Shown: positions 55,520-64,000 of the stretch, piece after piece | Layout of the letters: every line of letters starts with the position of its first letter | Numbering within the stretch: the stretch's first letter is position 1 | Assembly (NCBI RefSeq): GCF_000376105.1 | Contig: NZ_AQWM01000021.1 | Span: forward strand, 1-64,000 | DNA: 64,000 bases | Direction of reading: 5' to 3' | Source: Asticcacaulis benevestitus DSM 16100 = ATCC BAA-896 | GTDB taxonomy: Bacteria > Pseudomonadota > Alphaproteobacteria > Caulobacterales > Caulobacteraceae | Notes under the pieces: generated by a model | Told to the model about the DNA's origin: nothing | Seen by the model: the letters and a program-made list of their open reading frames with translations, nothing else | Database searches by the model: none | Position numbers and translations under genes: made by a program

Positions 55520-55534
55520 GGTGTGTGATCCCCC
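55520..55534 (-). repeat. Orphan RepA iteron, perfect consensus
   Basis: Reads GGTGTGTGATCCCCC, the exact complement of GGGGGATCACACACC, matching the iteron consensus of the origin 15 kb away. It lies between two genes, inverted relative to the array. Confidence 0.7.
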
Positions 55535-55599
55535 GATGCTCTTGCTCTTGAGGGTCGATCATGTCTTTTGGCGTTTCGAACCCACAAAGGACCTACCCA

Positions 55600-56529
55600 A
55601 TGACGCTTGACGCTTCCCCGTTTGCGATTGCCGGACACTTCGCCCCCTTGTCACGCGAGGAGGCGGCTGTGATCCTGGACGTGTGTTCGCGTTACGGCCA
55701 GGTGGTCGTATGCATTACCGGCGCGGATTGCGCGCCTTCGACGCAAACGCCGTGGTCGGCAGGCGAACGTGAAGCCATGATCCGTGCCGTACTGGGGCCG
55801 TTGGCGGAGCGTGTGACGTTCCATCACGTCCGTGACCGCCGATATCGTTCCGATCTGGCGTCTAAATCCGCGGTCGAAACCGTAGCGATGGAAAGCCTGC
55901 CGGATATTGCCGCGCCCATCCGCGCCGCTTTTCTGCGCGAGGGGCCGGGCGGTGTGCGGGATTTGGTGCCGGAGGCCGTTCTTGCCTGGCTGCAGGCATT
56001 TGCGTCAACGCCCGCTTTTGCGCACCTGCACGCCGAGCAGGTCTATATCGACGACTATCGCAAAAGCTGGGCGGTGTCGCCCTATCCGCCGATCCTGGTC
56101 ACGGTGGATGCGGTGATTGAACATGGTGACCACGTTCTTCTGGTCAAACGTGGTGGGCAACCGGGGCGGGGACAGTGGGCCTTGCCAGGCGGCTTTCTCA
56201 ATGACGATGAAACCCTGCTTGCGGCGGCGGTTCGCGAGGTGCGAGAGGAAACTGGCCTCGATCTGGCGCCAGAGGCTATTGCCCAGCATCTTCTTGGCAG
56301 CCAGGTTTTTGACGATCCGAAGCGTTCGGCGCGCGGCCGCACCCTAACGCACGCCTATCATTTCCGCTTTTCGCAGGGTGAGGTGCCCAAGGTTGAGGCC
56401 GCCGATGATGCTGAAGAGGCAGTTTGGGTACCCGTGGCGACACTCGAGCGTCTACGTGACCAGATCTTTGAGGACCATGGTGATATTCTCAACGCCTTTG
56501 GGCTTACGACGTCTGCGGGTGATATGTAA
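55600..56529 (+). CDS. NadM-like fusion: degenerate NMN-adenylyltransferase plus Nudix hydrolase
   Basis: 309 residues from ATG 55600 (AAAGGA upstream); ATG 55561 is possible. The N-terminal domain matches bifunctional NadM/Nudix proteins ([20 protein letters not shown] and [23 protein letters not shown]), but where active enzymes have GRFQPFHNGH this one reads [11 protein letters not shown], losing the HxGH catalytic motif. The C-terminal Nudix box [24 protein letters not shown] is intact (G-x5-E-x7-RE-x2-EE-x-G). So it is probably a Nudix pyrophosphatase or sensor (NrtR-like use is also known) with a dead adenylyltransferase domain. Confidence 0.8.
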   Translation: MTLDASPFAIAGHFAPLSREEAAVILDVCSRYGQVVVCITGADCAPSTQTPWSAGEREAMIRAVLGPLAERVTFHHVRDRRYRSDLASKSAVETVAMESLPDIAAPIRAAFLREGPGGVRDLVPEAVLAWLQAFASTPAFAHLHAEQVYIDDYRKSWAVSPYPPILVTVDAVIEHGDHVLLVKRGGQPGRGQWALPGGFLNDDETLLAAAVREVREETGLDLAPEAIAQHLLGSQVFDDPKRSARGRTLTHAYHFRFSQGEVPKVEAADDAEEAVWVPVATLERLRDQIFEDHGDILNAFGLTTSAGDM

Positions 56530-56921
56530 GTCCTGCGGGCGGGCAGGGTGTCGACCAAGGGACTACAGCCATCGGCGGGTGCTTTGAGTGCAATCACCCA
56601 CCCATCTTTGTTGTAGACAGGATGGGGATCTTTCCATGCAGGGCTGCGGATCGGCAGGTCAGGGTGCCCCACGCAGCGCGAGGATCCTGCCTCGCAAGTC
56701 CGCGCTTTGCGGTGCCATCAGGGGGCGCCGTTCTGACCGCTTTTGAGAGATGCTCGAGGTGTTCGGCGCTGGCACTCGTCTTCGTTGCGTGGTCGTCGCG
56801 GCCGTGAACCGCAGTGACCGATTTCATGCCCGCCTCACCCGACCAGGGGAAGCGCACCGACACGTCCAGGAAGCGCGCTTGGGCCTGGGCGAACCTGGCT
56901 CACAGCGCGCTTTTGTCTTGA
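56530..56921. other. Intergenic, nothing recognised
   Basis: 392 bp without a credible frame; GC-rich, with no hairpin or motif that stands out. Confidence 0.35.
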
Positions 56922-57482
56922 TTAGGACAGCACCACGATCACGACACGACGGTTGGCGGAGCGGCCTTCGGATGTGGTGTTCGGTGCCACCGGGTGTTCG
57001 GCGCCGTAGGAGATGGACGCCATGCGAATTAGCGCGACCCCTTGTGTGTTGAGGAAACGGCGAACGCTGTCGGCGCGTTCGGTGCCAAGCCTATAGTTTA
57101 GATCGTCTGTGCCGGTCGCATCGGTATAGCCCTGGATCTCGAGAAACACGTTTTTGTTGTCAGCCTTCAGGCGGTCAGCAAGTTGCGTCAGGCTTGCCTT
57201 GGCCGCGTCAGATAAGACAGCCTTACCACTGTCGAACTTGACCGAGTCGTCGCTGAGCACGATGGAATAGACGAACTTGCCTTCGGCCAGCTTGCCAGCA
57301 GAGGTGGCGCGGTCAAGGGCTTCCTGGGTTGTTTTGTCAAGCTGACCCAGGTGCGCATCCTGACCATCAAGCCGGCTGTTCACGCCAGTAATTTTGGTAT
57401 CGACATATTTGTGGCTCGCGCACGCCGAAAGCGAGAGCATCAGGGGCAGGGCCAGGAGAAGAGCGGATTTCAGAGGTTTCAT
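56922..57482 (-). CDS. OmpA-family lipoprotein
   Basis: 186 residues from ATG 57482. Lipoprotein signal peptide with lipobox LSAC (Cys at 20). A short coiled linker (SRLDGQDAHLGQLDKTTQEAL) precedes the OmpA peptidoglycan-binding domain with LEIQGYTDATGTDDLNYRLGTERADSVRRFL (about 115-145) and the closing RSANRRVVIVV. It would tether the outer membrane to the cell wall. Similar to Caulobacterales Pal-like/OmpA38 lipoproteins. Confidence 0.9.
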   Translation of the reverse strand: MKPLKSALLLALPLMLSLSACASHKYVDTKITGVNSRLDGQDAHLGQLDKTTQEALDRATSAGKLAEGKFVYSIVLSDDSVKFDSGKAVLSDAAKASLTQLADRLKADNKNVFLEIQGYTDATGTDDLNYRLGTERADSVRRFLNTQGVALIRMASISYGAEHPVAPNTTSEGRSANRRVVIVVLS

Positions 57483-57711
57483 TGTATACCTATATTTTTC
57501 TAAGTAGGCCCGCCGGCCGTAAGATGTCTGGCACGTCAGCCTGAGCTTAAACTCAGAGAAACCAGTCATCTTGGCGGCGAGCGGGCCCTTTTTGTCCGAC
57601 GACCAAAGACGGTGCCGGAAGGCGTTTGAAGTCACGTGTGCGTCGACAGTGGCGCGATGTCCGCGTCAACGCAGGGACCACACGACGCATGTGTGAGCCC
57701 GTTGGAGAGGT

Positions 57712-58125
57712 TTATTTTGGAGCCGGCGTATCTGACGGTGTTGTTGGCTGGGCGTCGGTTGAGGCAGAACCTGCTGCCGTCTGTGACGTGGCTGAACTAC
57801 AAGCCGTTGCAGGTGACCCAGGGACCTTGGCAGTTTGATCGGTGGCAGGGGGCGGGGTGGCCGAACTGCCGGACGTGGCCGCGATAACGGGCGTAGTCGA
57901 GGTCGCGCCAGCGCATGTTGCGGTGGCGTCTCCCGTGGCTGTTGCGGCGGGAGCTGCCGCCACGGCGGTTGATGAATCCTGGGCGGACGCGTTCGCCGCT
58001 TCGGATTTCGGCGCGTTCTGCGCGATAGGGTCGGTGGGTGAGGCAGCATGAGAGAGTGCCGCCGCGCCGATAGCGATTGTAATCGACGAAGCAAAAACCA
58101 GTTGTTTCATATTTCTAGCCAACAT
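57712..58125 (-). CDS. Small secreted Ala/Thr/Ser-rich protein
   Basis: 137 residues from ATG 58125, chosen because AAGGA lies 8 bp upstream. A signal peptide (about 1-28, ending LSHA) is followed by a low-complexity Ala/Thr/Ser/Pro-rich chain with only two cysteines and no folded-domain motif. Probably disordered in the periplasm or at the cell surface. Two CtrA-type boxes lie in the AT-rich region upstream. Function unknown; it could be a spurious frame, but the signal peptide and ribosome site argue for a gene. Confidence 0.5.
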   Translation of the reverse strand: MLARNMKQLVFASSITIAIGAAALSHAASPTDPIAQNAPKSEAANASAQDSSTAVAAAPAATATGDATATCAGATSTTPVIAATSGSSATPPPATDQTAKVPGSPATACSSATSQTAAGSASTDAQPTTPSDTPAPK

Positions 58126-58202
58126 TTGCACATTCCTTCTAAATTTGACGGGCGTCGTTAGAGATATATTCGCAGTTGCAGCAAATTGGTGATAATTTAT
58201 CG

Positions 58203-58217
58203 TTAACCTTTAGTCAA
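58203..58217. promoter_or_regulatory. Near-perfect CtrA box
   Basis: TTAACCTTTAGTCAA fits TTAA-N7-TTAA with one mismatch (TCAA) and lies 78 bp upstream of the 58125 start. Confidence 0.5.
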
Positions 58218-58334
58218 TACGTTATTGCAAGTGATGTTAGAAATTACTGATAAATAAATTACACCGACAATTTAACTTAAAATTGGCCAATCATTACACG
58301 GTATTTACTTATTTTACTTACATCTATCAAATGG

Positions 58335-58349
58335 TTAATGAGGTATTAA
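58335..58349. promoter_or_regulatory. Perfect CtrA box
   Basis: TTAATGAGGTATTAA fits TTAA-N7-TTAA exactly, in an AT-rich region (58140-58400) that stands out from GC-rich flanks. Confidence 0.55.
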
Positions 58350-58871
58350 TTTTGCATAACCGCGACATTTGAACGGAATTGCGGCTTTATTTAGTCGCTT
58401 TTTAGGGGAATTATCAGATCCGGGTGCGCTGTCTCCGAGCCCGGTCTTTTTCAGGTCTAGACCGTAAATTGCGCGCCTGAGACCTATCTGCCCGGGAGGA
58501 GCATTTTGATCGGGCTTTCATTGCCGCTCCGCGTCGCAACCTTGTAAGGTCGTTTGACCGCCGGCATGTCGCTATGCCTTGGGTCTTGGGTCTTGGGTCT
58601 TGGGCCTTGGGTGCAAGTTTGCATGGGCCGACGGGACTTAAGCCGCCTAAAGTCCGGGTAGGGGCAAGACGGTTTCAGAAGGCTTCGATCTGGCGCAACC
58701 GATCAGATAGGGTTGTCTTGAGCAAAATTGCGGCTCTGGCCGCGTGCGGGGGCGGCTGAAGGCGCGCGCCGCGATAGGATTGGCCGGCGCGCACTGAGTG
58801 TTCTTACCGCCACTATGAAGACGCCTAAAAAGGCCTGTTGACGGGTCGTATCGCGGCGGATTGTCGCGACT
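58350..58871. other. Intergenic with a short TTGGGTC tandem repeat
   Basis: No supported gene. At about 58576-58610 the heptamer TTGGGTC is repeated in tandem four to five times with one variant (TTGGGCC). Nothing else recognised. Confidence 0.4.
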
Positions 58872-60437
58872 TCAGGACTTTGCTCCGCGGCCGCGCAAGA
58901 TCGACAGTTGGGTTGTGGCGTTCCCATTGGTGGGGTCGAGCTTAAGTGATTGCGTGTACGCCTTTATGGCGTCCGATGTTTGTTCGTTTTTGGCATAGGC
59001 CTCTCCAAGGCTATCAAAGGCATTGCCGCTGGAGGGGTAGAGGCGCGTGGACAGTTCAAAGACACGGACGGCTGCCTTCCGTCGGCCCAGGGCCAGCAAT
59101 CTGTAGCCCCAGTCATTGAGTTCGCTTTCTGAAAGCGTAAACTCTGGCGTTCGTTGTTTCAATTGCTGATAGTCAGCCTCGATCGTGGCAAAGTCGTTTC
59201 TGGCGGCATGGGCGGCCAGGTCTTCCCGCGTTGCGGGCGCGACGGCCCCCTTGTGGAGTTCGCCCGTCATCATGTGGAGCGGTGCCTGGTTTTCGCGCGG
59301 TGTTCGGCTGAGGAAGGCAAGGGACGGCGCATCGGCTTTTAAATAGGCGTCGAGAAAATGAAGGACATACGTCTCCATCCACCCAAACGCTGTCGACATT
59401 TCATCCTTGTCGAATTCGCGGTAACGGTCATCGGGTAAGAGGCGCTGGTCAAAGACCGACGAGAAGTTCGGATGTTCGAGCGGGTTCAAGGTGACGCGAT
59501 AGACGTCTGCGTAGATCATCTTGTTCAGAAAGCTTGTCGTCTCGTCCAGCCCTGCGGAAATATGTTCTATCTCCTTGGGCCGGGCCGCGACGTAAAGCAG
59601 GGGTGCTGTCAGGCGCGAGGGGGTCACATAAGGGGCTTTTGCGATCATCTCAGGCCAATAGCGAACCGATCCGTCCAGCGCGACAAGAGCGCCGATACGG
59701 CTATCCCTGGCCGCAGCGAAGACATTGGCGATGCCGCCCCAGCTATAGCCTATCACGCCAATTTTGCCAGGATCGGCCTGTGGCAATGCGTGCGCGTAGC
59801 CAATCAGGAATTCAATATCTCTCGCCTGCGCCTCGATGCCGTCGAGGTCCGTCGTCATCTCGCGCGCGCCTGCGCCGAAGCTCGGACTGGCGATCACAAC
59901 ATAACCGTGGCTTGCCAGGAACTCGCACAGATCGGCATTCTCGATCGCACCCGCACTCAAGCTGGGCGCGTACACAATGACGGGAAAGCGGCCGGGTAGA
60001 GCGGGTGCATCAAAATGGGCCAGCATCTTGGCGCTGAGTTCGTCATGGGCGCGCTCTTTCGACAGTCGGGCCGTCTGACCGACTATGAACGCCGTGTCAG
60101 CAGCCGATTGCTCTGTGGCGGACAGGTCGAATTTGTCATCGCTTGCGCCGAATTTGAGATAGTCGGCAAGCGTCATGGGGGCGCCGACGGATTCCGCCGG
60201 GTACCAAATCAGGGTCTGGATGGGGCGTGCGCGTTGATCTTGCTTTGGCGCTCCGGTGACCGGATCGGTCGCGCCGCCGTAGCCACGGCTGTAATCATAT
60301 TGCGCAACCACGCGCAGGCCCACACCGTAGGAACCGGGCGCTATCTGTGTAAAGTTGGACGCCGACGCTGCGGACGGCAGAAGCAGGAAAAGGGCTATCA
60401 AGGTCAGCAGGCGCATGGGGCTATGTCTTTCGCTCAT
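58872..60437 (-). CDS. Alpha/beta hydrolase (dienelactone-hydrolase-like) with C-terminal TPR-like region
   Basis: 521 residues from ATG 60437 (an in-frame ATG at 60416 gives a shorter, conventional signal peptide MRLLTLIALFLLLPSAASA). The hydrolase domain (about 30-330) has KIGVIGYSWGGIANVFAAARD, with the Ser in G-Y-S-W-G-G, as in PAF-acetylhydrolase/esterase-like enzymes. The C-terminus (about 400-521) contains TPR-like helices: YPSSGNAFDSLGEAYAKNEQTSDAIKAYTQSLKLDP. Secreted esterase of unknown substrate. Confidence 0.8.
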   Translation of the reverse strand: MSERHSPMRLLTLIALFLLLPSAASASNFTQIAPGSYGVGLRVVAQYDYSRGYGGATDPVTGAPKQDQRARPIQTLIWYPAESVGAPMTLADYLKFGASDDKFDLSATEQSAADTAFIVGQTARLSKERAHDELSAKMLAHFDAPALPGRFPVIVYAPSLSAGAIENADLCEFLASHGYVVIASPSFGAGAREMTTDLDGIEAQARDIEFLIGYAHALPQADPGKIGVIGYSWGGIANVFAAARDSRIGALVALDGSVRYWPEMIAKAPYVTPSRLTAPLLYVAARPKEIEHISAGLDETTSFLNKMIYADVYRVTLNPLEHPNFSSVFDQRLLPDDRYREFDKDEMSTAFGWMETYVLHFLDAYLKADAPSLAFLSRTPRENQAPLHMMTGELHKGAVAPATREDLAAHAARNDFATIEADYQQLKQRTPEFTLSESELNDWGYRLLALGRRKAAVRVFELSTRLYPSSGNAFDSLGEAYAKNEQTSDAIKAYTQSLKLDPTNGNATTQLSILRGRGAKS

Positions 60438-60476
60438 ATAGCGCCTGTAGATATCCATTTTGCGAGGCGGGGCAAG

Positions 60477-60655
60477 TTACGCTTTCGTCATGCAAGTGCA
60501 CGACGATATCGACGTCTCCGGTGCCACCAGCACAATGTCGCGCGGCGTCAGCCCGCCAACGAGATAGACGCTGTCCTTCCAAGGACGCATTGCTTTGAGC
60601 AAGGTGACGAGCACGCCCTTGCATGCGTCGAATTTTTTCCGGATCGGCTCATTGA
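60477..60655 (-). pseudogene. Remnant of an AbiEii/AbiGii-type nucleotidyltransferase
   Basis: The minus-strand frame reads EPIRKKFDACKGVLVTLLKA, then YLVGGLTPRDIV; after a frame shift the next frame gives GTGDVDIVVHL. AbiEii-type toxin nucleotidyltransferases normally read LVGGLxPR...HVGTxDVDLVV continuously. So it is a frameshifted N-terminal scrap of an abortive-infection toxin gene with no antitoxin beside it. Matches are to remembered motifs. Confidence 0.5.
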
Positions 60656-60942
60656 AAGGCTTTGGACGCGCGCGATCGCACCTCATACGTTCGGGCTCCG
60701 CTGTGGCCTCCCGATGAAGCGGCGCTGGCCGCGCAAACCGGGCACCTGACGGTCGGGGCGGGGTGTATTTCATCCGTGTTTGGCCGGAGCCCCTGGGCAC
60801 TCCACATCTGCGATGGGAAGGCACGCCATGTCTTGGGCAATCATAAATTGAGAAATATTTCAAAACGCCCATAAATCGTCTCGACAATGGTAATATGTTG
60901 ACGATAGAACCCGCCTTGGTTTTAAATATTTGGGGGGGTAAC

Positions 60943-63900
60943 ATGTCTGTGTCAGGCATCTCGACGATTCAATCGATGCGGAAGTATTTAGTAGGGGTCA
61001 GTCTCGTCGCCCTGGCGTCTGCGTGTGCCGCGTCGGCTTCAGCCGATTGCGTCGGTATAGACCCCACAGTTTGCTCGGGAACCACCGTCGGCAAGGTGAC
61101 GGTTATGGAGACCGGCACGGTTGATGTGGCAGCGGGTGCGACATTGTCCGGTGGGGGCAGTGATGACGCAGCTATAGGTGTGACCTCAGGGCCGGGGAGC
61201 GGTACGACGGCGACGATTGAGGTCGATGGGGCGATTTCCGGCAATCGCGCAGGCATTGTCGGCAACGCGAGTGCACCCAATTACGGCTTTCCCTCTACGC
61301 GCCTCGATATCACCGTCGGCGCGACGGGGCAGATACGTGGTCAGTCCGCCATTTACCTCGACGCAAATTCCGGGGGATCGGGTTATCGTACCGTAGGTGC
61401 CACGCTCGACAATAGCGGTCTTGTAGAAGGTAGTGTCTTTGCTTTGGAAGCCAGCGACAATGCGTCGGGCTTCCTGATGGTTACCAATCGGGCAAGTGGG
61501 GTCATTCGCGGCACGGCTGGCGCTATCTTGGCTCCTGTCAGCAACTTCATCAATGCGGGCCTGATCGACGGCGGCTCCGGCTCAGCCTATAGCCTCCGCA
61601 ATATCACCTATACGAACTTCGCCATCATCCCCGGGGGGGGGACGAACAGCGGCGTCATGACGTCCAGCAGCGCATCGGCCACAATCTACCTGCCTGTCGG
61701 TACGTTCCAGATTACGAATAGCGGCACGATCCGGAACACAAACGGTTACGCCATCGAAGCCACGAACTACCTCACCTTGACCAATGCGGCAGGGGGGCTG
61801 ATCGAAGCGCCCAACTGGGCGGTGGTAGCCAATGGTGAAGGGAGTATTGTCAACGAAGGCACGATCAACGGCGGCGTTTACCTGAGCGGTATCGCTGGCT
61901 GGGGCTCCATCCTGAACACTTCAAAAGGCACGATCAATGGGGACGTGTACTTCGGCAACGCTGACGACACACTGAATGTATCCTGGGATGCGTCAACCAA
62001 CCGTATCGGAGGTATTTCGGGCGTTATCAATGGGGGTGGTGGTACCAACACCCTGCGTTTTGACATTGCAAAGAACACCACTCTGGACAGCATGTTTGGG
62101 CACCTCGTGATGCCCACGAATTTTCAAAAACTTGGCGTGGTGCTTAAAAGCGGTGTGACCGCGACCTTGAACGGTGATGCCCCTGACAATTTGCTGATCG
62201 GCGGTTCGGGGAATTTCATCACCACGGGACAGGTGACGTCTGCCGGCGCAGCCTTCACCCAGACTCTGGGGCCGCCTTACGACTACACGTCGTTGCTCGG
62301 CTTTACCAACAACGGCGATATCCATTCGGTTTTCTCGCCCGCCGGCGGCGTAATTAACTACGACGATTTTGCGGTATCCTTGTCGAACTTGCGGTCTTTC
62401 AGCAACACGGGCACGATCTCAGTGGCTGCCGGAAATGGTTTAAGGGCTGTGTTCGGTTTGGTTTACGGCGCGTCCAGTGACATGACCTTTTCGAACAGCG
62501 GGACGATAACAGCCGACGGGACGGCCTTGGTTCTGTCGCTCAATGGCGCAACTGGCAGTAACAGCGGTCTTATCCGCTCGACCGGCGGCGTCGGGGCGGC
62601 TGTCACAGGTATGATCTCGAATTCGGGCACAATTAGCGGTGCGACAACGGGCGTTGTCTTCAACAACGGTATCTTATCAAACTCTGGCGCGATCACTGGG
62701 ACGACGACGGGGGTGCAGATGTTTGGCGGCACCGTGTCGAACAGCGGTACAATCGAAGCCACCAGTGGTATCGGCGTCGACTCCTATTACGGCAATATCG
62801 ACAACCTCGCTGGCGGTGTGATCACCGGTTCAGGCGACGCCATTCAAAATGCCTACGGTGGTATCACCGTAAAAAATGCGGGTACGATTAATGGCAATGT
62901 CAATTTTGCGCCTCTGTCGTCTTCCTATTATGCGCAGAGCAGTAGCTTTGTCGATCGGGGGGGAACCGTAAACGGTAGCGTGTTGTTCGGCTCAGGCAGC
63001 GATACCTATGTAACCGATATTTCGAAATACGCTGACGGCCGGTTCAGCAACGTCACCGGCGTTGTCGATGGTGGCGATGGCCAGGACACGGTGGTTTTAC
63101 AAGTTGCATCCGCGACCTCAGCCAAGATCGCATCTCCAACGAACTTCGAGCGGGTACAGTACGATCTGAGCAATGGCCTGACGTTGAACCTTACCTCTGG
63201 CGACGCCTTTAATAAGACGCTCCTGCTGTCGGGTACTGGTAGCGTGGACTTAACGGCTGACTTTTCAGTTGCCAATGTACAGGCGCTAGTCGTGACGATG
63301 CCGTTCGGGGCCAGTTACAGCGACGATCCGGGCGCCTTGTCCATTGTGAGCCACGGCAATCTGTCTTTCTCGGAAACCGGATATAACAACATGGGGGTGT
63401 CGCTACAGAGCACCACCAGCTTCGAAAATGCCGGACATATAACGGCCACCAGCCAGTATTTCTACAGTCCGCCCGCGTACGCCATCGGTGGCGGCGCCCT
63501 GGTGATCAATTCAGGTACCATCACGGTAAACAGTGCGGCAGCTGTGGCGAGTGCGCTGAAAGTGGTCAACACAGGCAGCATTCTGCAGGCGGTGGATGGT
63601 CAGACGTCGTACGGTCTCTACGGCGTGAATAATGTCGTAAATACGGGCACGATTACGACCGGCAACACGGCGGTCACACTCAACTACTATAATTATTATC
63701 AGCCGGCCCCTGGGGCTTCGCTTGTCAACAGCGGTCTGATACGCAGCACGGACGCCGATGCAATTGATCTCTATTACTCGTATGGTCCGGCGACTATCAG
63801 TAACAGCGTCACCGGCCAGATCATCAGTGACAAAGGGTATGCGATATCCGGCGGCGGCTATGGCACCACCTTGCATAATGAGGGTGTCATCAGCGGCGAC

Positions 63901-64000
63901 ATCAGCCTCTATGGCGAAAGCCTGATAGAAAACCATGGAACTTTTACCGGGCGCATAGATCTGAACTATGGCAACAGTACGCTTCGTCTGACGGGCGGCA
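60943..64000 (+). CDS. Giant repetitive surface protein, autotransporter-like (3' end outside window)
   Basis: Open for 1019 codons with no stop before the window edge; ATG 60943 has a GGGGG Shine-Dalgarno 6 bp upstream. A signal peptide (MRKYLVGVSLVALASACAASASA from residue 12) is followed by a Cys-poor, Gly/Ser/Thr/Asn-rich chain of beta-helix repeats of the TNSGTI / NSGLIDG / NGGTITG kind, typical of autotransporter passenger domains. The translocator barrel would lie further right. It would be an adhesin or surface layer protein; the class of secretion is inferred from the repeats. Confidence 0.85.
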   Translation, partial: MSVSGISTIQSMRKYLVGVSLVALASACAASASADCVGIDPTVCSGTTVGKVTVMETGTVDVAAGATLSGGGSDDAAIGVTSGPGSGTTATIEVDGAISGNRAGIVGNASAPNYGFPSTRLDITVGATGQIRGQSAIYLDANSGGSGYRTVGATLDNSGLVEGSVFALEASDNASGFLMVTNRASGVIRGTAGAILAPVSNFINAGLIDGGSGSAYSLRNITYTNFAIIPGGGTNSGVMTSSSASATIYLPVGTFQITNSGTIRNTNGYAIEATNYLTLTNAAGGLIEAPNWAVVANGEGSIVNEGTINGGVYLSGIAGWGSILNTSKGTINGDVYFGNADDTLNVSWDASTNRIGGISGVINGGGGTNTLRFDIAKNTTLDSMFGHLVMPTNFQKLGVVLKSGVTATLNGDAPDNLLIGGSGNFITTGQVTSAGAAFTQTLGPPYDYTSLLGFTNNGDIHSVFSPAGGVINYDDFAVSLSNLRSFSNTGTISVAAGNGLRAVFGLVYGASSDMTFSNSGTITADGTALVLSLNGATGSNSGLIRSTGGVGAAVTGMISNSGTISGATTGVVFNNGILSNSGAITGTTTGVQMFGGTVSNSGTIEATSGIGVDSYYGNIDNLAGGVITGSGDAIQNAYGGITVKNAGTINGNVNFAPLSSSYYAQSSSFVDRGGTVNGSVLFGSGSDTYVTDISKYADGRFSNVTGVVDGGDGQDTVVLQVASATSAKIASPTNFERVQYDLSNGLTLNLTSGDAFNKTLLLSGTGSVDLTADFSVANVQALVVTMPFGASYSDDPGALSIVSHGNLSFSETGYNNMGVSLQSTTSFENAGHITATSQYFYSPPAYAIGGGALVINSGTITVNSAAAVASALKVVNTGSILQAVDGQTSYGLYGVNNVVNTGTITTGNTAVTLNYYNYYQPAPGASLVNSGLIRSTDADAIDLYYSYGPATISNSVTGQIISDKGYAISGGGYGTTLHNEGVISGDISLYGESLIENHGTFTGRIDLNYGNSTLRLTGG

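Overview
The window looks like part of a secondary replicon (chromid or large plasmid) of an alphaproteobacterium, most likely a Caulobacterales member such as Asticcacaulis. Evidence seen directly: a ParA / small ribbon-helix-helix partition pair, a RepA-type initiator and an iteron array at 37.2-41.0 kb; sequence matches to the CtrA box TTAA-N7-TTAA; and clustered GANTC (CcrM methylation) sites in the repA promoter. The genus-level assignment is inference.

Region 1 (1-13.7 kb, relatively AT-rich) is a surface-polysaccharide island. It opens with an IS5-type transposase tail. Two copies of a GT2-GT4 glycosyltransferase module follow, head to head, and each copy has lost the opposite gene. 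Then comes one tight operon: glucose-1-phosphate cytidylyltransferase, CDP-glucose 4,6-dehydratase, an RmlC-like epimerase, a sugar reductase, a glycosyltransferase, an O-acyltransferase, a Wzx flippase and a Wzy polymerase. Together these could make, assemble and flip a glycan containing a CDP-activated 6-deoxysugar.

Region 2 (13.7-27.1 kb) is a second export system. It has two secreted glycoside hydrolases, a GT2, an initiating sugar-phosphate transferase, a second Wzy-like protein and Wzx, a Wzc-type co-polymerase fused to a BY-kinase, an outer-membrane beta-barrel and a Wza-type export protein. The gene set is that of a holdfast- or exopolysaccharide-like Wzx/Wzy pathway. IS66 remnants in inverted orientation bracket the 14-19 kb part.

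Region 3 (27.6-35.9 kb) holds a PPP-family phosphatase, an acyltransferase, a Sel1-repeat protein, an EEP-family protein, and nucleotide-sugar genes (ugd, galE) that would feed the polysaccharide pathways.

Region 4 (36-41 kb) is the replication and partition core: a gene-poor decayed stretch, a ~1 kb array of GTCCRCACGT-like repeats before parA, parA and its partner, repA, and an origin with eight 15-bp iterons, a perfect CtrA box, GANTC sites, DnaA-like boxes and an AT-rich stretch.

Region 5 (41-64 kb, GC-rich) carries a DUF4129-DUF4350-MoxR-DUF58-SpoIIM-RDD operon. It continues with a LacI / GH16 / sodium-symporter glucan locus, an S9 peptidase, a mismatch DNA glycosylase, a NadM-like protein with a degraded nucleotidyltransferase motif, an OmpA lipoprotein, a small secreted protein with CtrA boxes upstream, an alpha/beta hydrolase with a TPR-like tail, and the start of a very large repetitive surface (autotransporter-like) protein that runs off the window.
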